From the NCBI GenBank assembly GCA_023426545.1, contig JAFAAN010000135.1, positions 1 to 18,444 of the forward strand: a stretch of 18,444 nucleotides of DNA, written 5' to 3'. The DNA is from Pseudomonadota bacterium. Lineage in GTDB: Bacteria > Myxococcota > Myxococcia > Myxococcales > Myxococcaceae. The number at the start of each line of letters is the position of its first letter. Positions within the stretch are counted from its first letter, which is position 1. The notes below the pieces were generated by a model. It was not told the origin of the DNA, made no database searches, and was given only the letters and a program-made list of their open reading frames with translations. Of the stretch, positions 15,085 to 18,444 are shown one piece after another. The position numbers were made by a program, and so were the translations under genes.

Positions 15085-15362
15085 TGCGCTGGCAGATGCG
15101 TATTGAGCGGATTTTCCGCTTTCGAGATAGTCGCGTGGTGCTGGTCGGCCCAATCCAGGGATGCGATGCACGTATTCCGCCAGGCGAGTGCGACCTCCTG
15201 ATTGGGGAGAACCCTCACTCGAAGCTGCGAATTGAGGGTGAGATGATTCCTGCGCGAAGTGGGCGTCCAGATTTTCGAGCTGTCTCGACAAAAGAGTTTG
15301 TTCATGTCGACGACGAAGTTGTTGGGCAGGGGCTTTGCCGTCTGGTTGGTCATAGCCCGTGA
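15084..15362 (+). CDS. Small hypothetical beta-rich protein, possible immunity-type partner
   Basis: This is a 92-residue protein with a very strong ribosome-binding site (GGAGGAGGAGG just before ATG 15084), overlapping the stop of the upstream frame as TAATG. The sequence is strand-rich (RIERIFRFRDSRVVLVGPI, CDLLIG, LRIEGEMIPARS, RAVSTKEFVHVDDEVVG) and vaguely resembles the beta-barrel second domain of translation factors such as EF-Tu; I would not lean on that. It has no signal peptide or membrane segment, so it should be cytoplasmic. The GC content is lower than its surroundings, as for the frame before it. In toxin-immunity pairs the small second gene is the immunity protein; that role is inferred only from layout. 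Confidence 0.6.
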   Translation: MRWQMRIERIFRFRDSRVVLVGPIQGCDARIPPGECDLLIGENPHSKLRIEGEMIPARSGRPDFRAVSTKEFVHVDDEVVGQGLCRLVGHSP

Positions 15363-15553
15363 TGCCGAGATATGATCTGAGTTCGAGTTTCGCAGTTTTT
15401 GAACTGGGGGACGGATTGCTCAGCGCTCGTAGAGTCGGGGGCTGCGGTGTGGCTACCGAAAACTCGGTCGCCGCGTCATAGGCGTGTTGAGGCCGCGTCA
15501 AAGCATGCGTCATGAGGGGCATCGGCCCATCGGCCGGGCTGCAGGAGTCCGTG

Positions 15554-16211
15554 TACGCCGCCGGAGGGCCGCGCCCATTGGACGGTTCGCCTCATTGCCC
15601 AGGAGGCGGTGCGCAGGGGATTGGTTGCGAAGGTGGGGCGGAGACCGTGCGCGAGCTACTCCTGCGCCATGATTTGAAGCCCTGGCGGGAAGAAAATGTG
15701 GTGAGTTCCCGAACTGGACGCCCCGTACATCGAGCGCATGGAGGACTTGCTGGAGTTGTCCGCGCGGCCGCTGTGCCCGGATGAACCCGTCGCCTGCTTC
15801 GATGAGAGGCCCATGCAATTGTTGGAGTGGGTACGTCCTGCTTCGACGATTCACCTGGTGCTCGACAACCTCAGCACCCACTCCTGCCGTGCCCTTGAGG
15901 TACGGTACGGGGGGCGAGCAGGTCGTCGACTCTGGCGCCGCTTTACTATGCATCTCACGCCTGTGCACGGCAGTTGGCTCAATCAGGCGGAGGTAGAAAC
16001 TTCGCTACTCTCCTGCCAGTGCCTGGGCACGCGGCGTATCCCCACCTGGGACCAACTCGACCAGGAAACAAGCGCTTGGGAGCGGTGGGCCAATCGCCAG
16101 CGGCTCCGAATCCGCCGGCGGTTCACCATCCCCAAAGCCCGGGTGAGGTTCGGCTACGACCCACCAAACTGCTCGCGGTCAGAAGAAAAGGCGCGCTTGC
16201 CTGGGAGGTGA
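15554..16211 (+). pseudogene. IS630-family transposase, multiply damaged
   Basis: Pieces of an IS630-type DDE transposase lie in order on the + strand: GRAHWTVRLIAQEAVRRGL, then TVRELLLRHDLKPWRE, PELDAPYIERMEDLLEL, CPDEPVACFDERPMQLLE, STIHLVLDNLSTHS, VHGSWLNQAEVETSLLS and RIPTWDQLDQETSAWE. Catalytic residues are recognisable: Asp in CFDE, Asp in LVLDN and Glu in NQAEVE. Damage includes a one-base loss near 15640, a compensating gain near 15693, a TGA at 15702-15704 where relatives have Cys, and an in-frame internal deletion near 15830-15841 that joins RPMQLLE directly to the strand before LVLDN, removing the stretch normally between the first two catalytic Asp. The N-terminal helix-turn-helix is also missing. 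From about 15705 the frame is open to 16211. Confidence 0.8.
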
Positions 16212-16218
16212 CGCTGCT

Positions 16219-16235
16219 TGCGGAGGGGCTCCGCA
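16219..16235 (+). terminator. Small hairpin after the IS630 remnant
   Basis: TGCGGAG (16219-16225) pairs with CTCCGCA (16229-16235) around GGG. It is eight bases past the stop of the transposase remnant, with no T-run. It may be a weak transcript end or part of the old element's terminus. Confidence 0.3.
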
Positions 16236-16293
16236 GCAGCGCGTGGCGAGATTCTCATGGGCCACGACGCGAAGCCGAACGAGAATGGCAGGC

Positions 16294-16884
16294 ATGCCAC
16301 ACCCCGAAGACATCATGCGTCATCACGATGCCGACCCAGACGAGGACCCCTGGGTGAAAGGTAAACCCGCACCGGAGAAAGTTGAAGTGGTTCCCTATGA
16401 TGCCGGATGGCCGGCGCGCTTCGCGAAGCTTGCCGTAGCCATCCAGGGGGTGATGGGCGCATCGGCCATGCAGGTCGAGCACGTCGGCTCGACCGCGGTG
16501 CCGGGCCTTCCCGCCAAGCCCATCATCGACATCGACCTCATCGTCGCCGACCCCACGCGCGAGGAAGACTATGTGCCTGCCCTCGAGAGTCTGGGCTACG
16601 ACCTCATCATTCGCGAGCCGTCCTGGCATCAGCACCGCTGCCTCCGGCTCGCCGTGCCACGCGTGAATCTGCATGTGTTCGGCCCGGACTGCCCCGAGGT
16701 GATTCGCCACGTCATGTTTCGGGACTGGTTGCGCGAGCACGAGGACGACCGGCAGCGCTACGCGGCGGTCAAGTACGCATCCGCCGAAGGCATGGACGAT
16801 GTGGGGGAATACAACCGCCGAAAGGAGCCCGTGATCCGCGACCTCTACGCGCGAATCTTTCGCGCGGCGGGCTGGATTCGCTGA
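16294..16884 (+). CDS. GrpB family protein (UPF0157, nucleotidyltransferase fold)
   Basis: This 196-residue protein has the GrpB/UPF0157 signature throughout: VEVVPYDAGWPARFAKLA at about residue 29, then VEHVGSTAVPGLPAKPIIDI with the G-S...D-x-D pattern of the nucleotidyltransferase superfamily, ESLGYDL, HLHVFG-like NLHVFGPDCPE, and the C-terminal FRDWLREHEDDRQRYAAVK. Length matches the family. Some members are fused to kinases or acetyltransferases; the substrate is unknown in most. The start ATG 16294 (MPHPEDIMRHHD) was preferred over ATGs at 16285 and 16315 because I recall homologues starting with a similar P-E-D-I-x-R-H-H stretch ahead of DPDEDPWV; the ribosome-binding site does not decide it. 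The gene stands alone after an IS630 remnant and is followed immediately by a small hairpin. Confidence 0.9.
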   Translation: MPHPEDIMRHHDADPDEDPWVKGKPAPEKVEVVPYDAGWPARFAKLAVAIQGVMGASAMQVEHVGSTAVPGLPAKPIIDIDLIVADPTREEDYVPALESLGYDLIIREPSWHQHRCLRLAVPRVNLHVFGPDCPEVIRHVMFRDWLREHEDDRQRYAAVKYASAEGMDDVGEYNRRKEPVIRDLYARIFRAAGWIR

Positions 16885-16899
16885 GGCACGGCGCGTGCC
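16885..16899 (+). terminator. Small hairpin directly after the GrpB stop codon
   Basis: GGCACG (16885-16890) pairs perfectly with CGTGCC (16894-16899) around GCG, beginning at the base after the TGA. No T-run follows, so it is at best a weak or rho-linked end. Confidence 0.35.
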
Positions 16900-17157
16900 G
16901 GTCGTGTCAGCCCACGGGCAACGTGACGTTGAGCCCCGCGCCCATGATGCATCACACATCGCCGCGCGCCCCTTCATGGGAGCGGCTTGCTGGAGGCGCA
17001 GGCGCGGATGGCAGATGTGGAAATCCGGCAGGCAGGTTCGTCAGGCTGGCCGAGGTCACGTCGGGCCGGTGTGCCTGACGCAGACTGAAGGGGGGCATTC
17101 GTGCTCGGTGGCGTATCGGCAGAGCAGCGGCGCCTGGGCCATGGCCTGGGCGGAGGC
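16900..17157. other. Gap between GrpB and the membrane protein gene
   Basis: No complete gene. On the minus strand a short frame ends GAGLNVTLPVG with TGA at 16907-16909, which looks like the last strand of an outer-membrane beta-barrel protein, but it is open for only 14 codons and no related sequence is found further upstream. It could be the last trace of a decayed gene. Confidence 0.3.
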
Positions 17158-17832
17158 TCAGAAGTGCCCCGCCACCCCGACGAGTCCGCCCCCTTGAGTC
17201 AGGCTCAGCACCGGAGCTGCCTGCGCTCCCTGCACCTCAGCGCGCGCTGTCCCATGCGAAGGGCTCGGCGTTCGTGAAAGCCAGTAACCCGTGAACGAAC
17301 CGATGAAAGGAGTGACCACCATCCCGATGATGCCAATCCTCGCCACTCGATCGTGGCGGCTGGTCGTCAGCAAGCCGAATGGCACCGCTCCCAGCGCAGC
17401 GCCCAGGAAGGTCGGGCCAAAGTTGCCCCTCCCATTGAACAAGTCCCCCGTGAGATAGATGGCGAGCGACGTTCCGAGTGCGGTCCCCAGGCTCAATGGA
17501 ATGGCGAACGCGAATGTGTCTCCGCAGCGCGTCAGCGAGCAGTTGCCATCCAGCGCTCCGCCGACCACTGCACCCAGCACCGTGCCACTGAAGAGCCCGA
17601 CGCTGCCCAGGAGCGTCCCGACGACCAGGTGCCCTCCACGTGAGTAGTCATCATCCGGCGCCACCCCGGACTCCTGCGTCAGCGAGGACGTGGACGGTGA
17701 CGTGGTGGAGGACTGCGGCGCCATCGCCACGGGAGGCTCGCGGACTTCCTCTTTGGAAAGACCTTGTCCTCGCGCCAGCAGCGGCGTCCACACCAGCCCC
17801 ATGACCAGGACGCGCATCAGACGAGTCATCAT
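17158..17832 (-). CDS. Exported or membrane glycine-rich hypothetical protein
   Basis: This 224-residue protein starts at ATG 17832 (second ATG at 17829), with GGAGG seven bases upstream. Residues 1-24 form a signal peptide (MTRLMRVLVMGLVWTPLLARG). After a Ser/Thr/Pro-rich linker come four glycine/alanine-rich hydrophobic stretches: LVVGTLLGSVGLFSGTVLGA, FAFAIPLSLGTALGTSLAIY, FLGAALGAVPFGLL and IGIIGMVVTPFIGSFTGYWL. Two cysteines (NCSLTRCG) lie between the first two. The small-residue spacing is that of glycine-zipper membrane helices. The C-terminus APVLSLTQGGGLVGVAGHF ends in a Phe, in the manner of small outer-membrane proteins, but a helix-bundle membrane protein is as likely. Function unknown. 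It is divergent from the LysM gene. Confidence 0.75.
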   Translation of the reverse strand: MMTRLMRVLVMGLVWTPLLARGQGLSKEEVREPPVAMAPQSSTTSPSTSSLTQESGVAPDDDYSRGGHLVVGTLLGSVGLFSGTVLGAVVGGALDGNCSLTRCGDTFAFAIPLSLGTALGTSLAIYLTGDLFNGRGNFGPTFLGAALGAVPFGLLTTSRHDRVARIGIIGMVVTPFIGSFTGYWLSRTPSPSHGTARAEVQGAQAAPVLSLTQGGGLVGVAGHF

Positions 17833-18336
17833 CTCAATACCTCCGCGCAACGAGGAAATGCAGGACTGCGCTTCGCGCACCCTGGGCGGAGGTGGCCTTC
17901 ATGAAAGGAATGCGGGTACGTCGGAGCAGGCCCCCCACCATCCGCCAAAGATACCATGCGATGAGGCCACAGGGGCTGTGACGGGGCCGTGACGGTACCA
18001 GGCGGCGTCCGGGCAGGATGATCGTCACGGTGCTGGCTTTGACTTCGGGGGCCTGGGGGAACCGTTTTGACGGAGGCGTCTGGAGATGGACCTGCGGCGC
18101 TTCCCTGTGCCGCATCGGGTTCTCCATCACCTTGCTCTGGGGGCTTGCTGGGGGCGCGCGAAGTGGGACACGGATGCCGAACAGATGGGTAAGAAGGCAC
18201 TTGGGTATGCCCGCACATGGAGAGACGTGGGTGTCGCTCTGGGTGGAATCTGGAGGCTCCCCAAAACTCTCCAAGAATCTGGGAAGGGGGAAGCAACTCC
18301 GCCAGGGAAGTCCCGAAAATGGGTGTAGGAGCTTCC
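17833..18336. other. 504-base divergent intergenic region
   Basis: Between the minus-strand membrane protein gene and the + strand LysM gene there is no convincing gene; the open frames present lack ribosome-binding sites and run into the LysM gene in another frame. The region must hold promoters for both genes. The only structured feature I see is a set of GTGACGG-type repeats at 17978-18030. The 200 bases before the LysM start are less GC-rich than the surroundings, as expected for a promoter and leader. Confidence 0.5.
17978..18030. promoter_or_regulatory. GTGACGG repeats, possible operator
   Basis: GTGACGG occurs at 17978-17984 and again at 17989-17995, an 11-base spacing that places both on the same face of the helix (GTGACGGGGCC then GTGACGGTACC). 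An inverted match, CGTCACGG, lies at 18023-18030 and pairs with CCGTGACG at 17987-17994. The cluster is about 150 bases upstream of the minus-strand gene and 310 bases upstream of the LysM gene. A regulator-binding site is inferred; none is proven. Confidence 0.3.
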
Positions 18337-18444
18337 ATGTCCAACTACCGCATCCGTCCCAACGATACCCTCTCCGGCCTGGCGGCCCGTTTCGGCACCA
18401 CGGTGGAGAAGCTGGCCCGTGACAACAACATCTCGAACCCCGAC
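18337..18444 (+). CDS. LysM domain protein, N-terminal 36 residues (partial at right edge)
   Basis: ATG 18337 is preceded by AGGAG five bases upstream and opens MSNYRIRPNDTLSGLAARFG, then TTVEKLARDNNISNPD up to the window edge. This is a nearly complete LysM motif (Y-x-I-x-x-x-D-T-L-S-x-L-A-x-x-F-x-x-x-x-x-x-L-x-x-x-N), which binds N-acetylglucosamine-containing glycans such as peptidoglycan. There is no signal peptide ahead of the LysM, so the protein either relies on another export route or acts as a LysM-tagged adaptor, for instance a lysozyme-like or phage/secretion-related protein. What follows the LysM domain is outside the window. Confidence 0.85.
   Translation, partial: MSNYRIRPNDTLSGLAARFGTTVEKLARDNNISNPD

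Noticed and set aside
18018..18422. 134-codon + strand frame ahead of and overlapping the LysM gene
   Set aside because: It has no ribosome-binding site, shows no family resemblance and runs through the LysM coding sequence in the wrong frame.

Overview
The window is high-GC DNA with very high third-position GC, many predicted secreted or lipidated proteins of no known family, and numerous decayed insertion sequences. The gene content (long DUF3857/transglutaminase-TPR protein, single-gene lipoproteins, GrpB, LysM protein, IS91/IS3/IS630 remnants) fits a myxobacterium of the Myxococcus/Corallococcus/Pyxidicoccus type. That assignment is inferred from protein style and IS types; there is no rRNA or marker gene here. 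I see no tRNA, rRNA or CRISPR array.

Layout. (1) 1-662: the tail of an unidentified + strand gene, then the first fragment of an IS91-type transposase end (copy A). (2) 663-4784, minus: a 1373-residue exported DUF3857-transglutaminase-TPR protein, started by TTG just behind a nine-base poly-G tract. (3) 4814-5558: full copy B of the IS91-derived repeat plus a broken + strand reading frame. (4) 5559-7490, minus: a small helix-hairpin-helix protein and a 503-residue lipoprotein, separated by a good terminator. (5) 7609-9329: repeat copy C, a PAS-domain scrap of a sensor kinase, and an almost complete IS3-family element whose transposase is stopped by one amber codon. (6) 9361-10850: an orphan terminator, a 60-residue charged protein (+), a nested hairpin between convergent genes, and a 361-residue lipoprotein (minus). 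(7) 10932-13904: repeat copy D and a two-gene minus-strand operon of exported proteins (545 and 276 residues). (8) 14342-15362: full repeat copy E, cutting into a translationally coupled gene pair of lower GC. (9) 15554-16884: an IS630 transposase pseudogene and an intact GrpB gene. (10) 17158 to the end: a glycine-rich exported/membrane protein (minus) and, divergently, the first 36 codons of a LysM protein (+), with a roughly 500-base intergenic region between them.

The unifying feature is the IS91-derived repeat. Five copies, all in the same orientation, lie at about 0.1, 4.8, 7.6, 10.9 and 14.3 kb. Copies B and E share both edges (about 480 bp), and copy A shares the right edge, so the unit behaves as a discrete element. 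Its terminal, non-coding end always faces the start of a minus-strand gene for an exported protein. The region therefore reads as a mosaic of exported-protein genes and gene scraps separated by same-direction IS91-type ends. The least explained item is the coupled low-GC pair at 14.8-15.4 kb, which could be the tail of a toxin gene with its partner gene; that is inference only.
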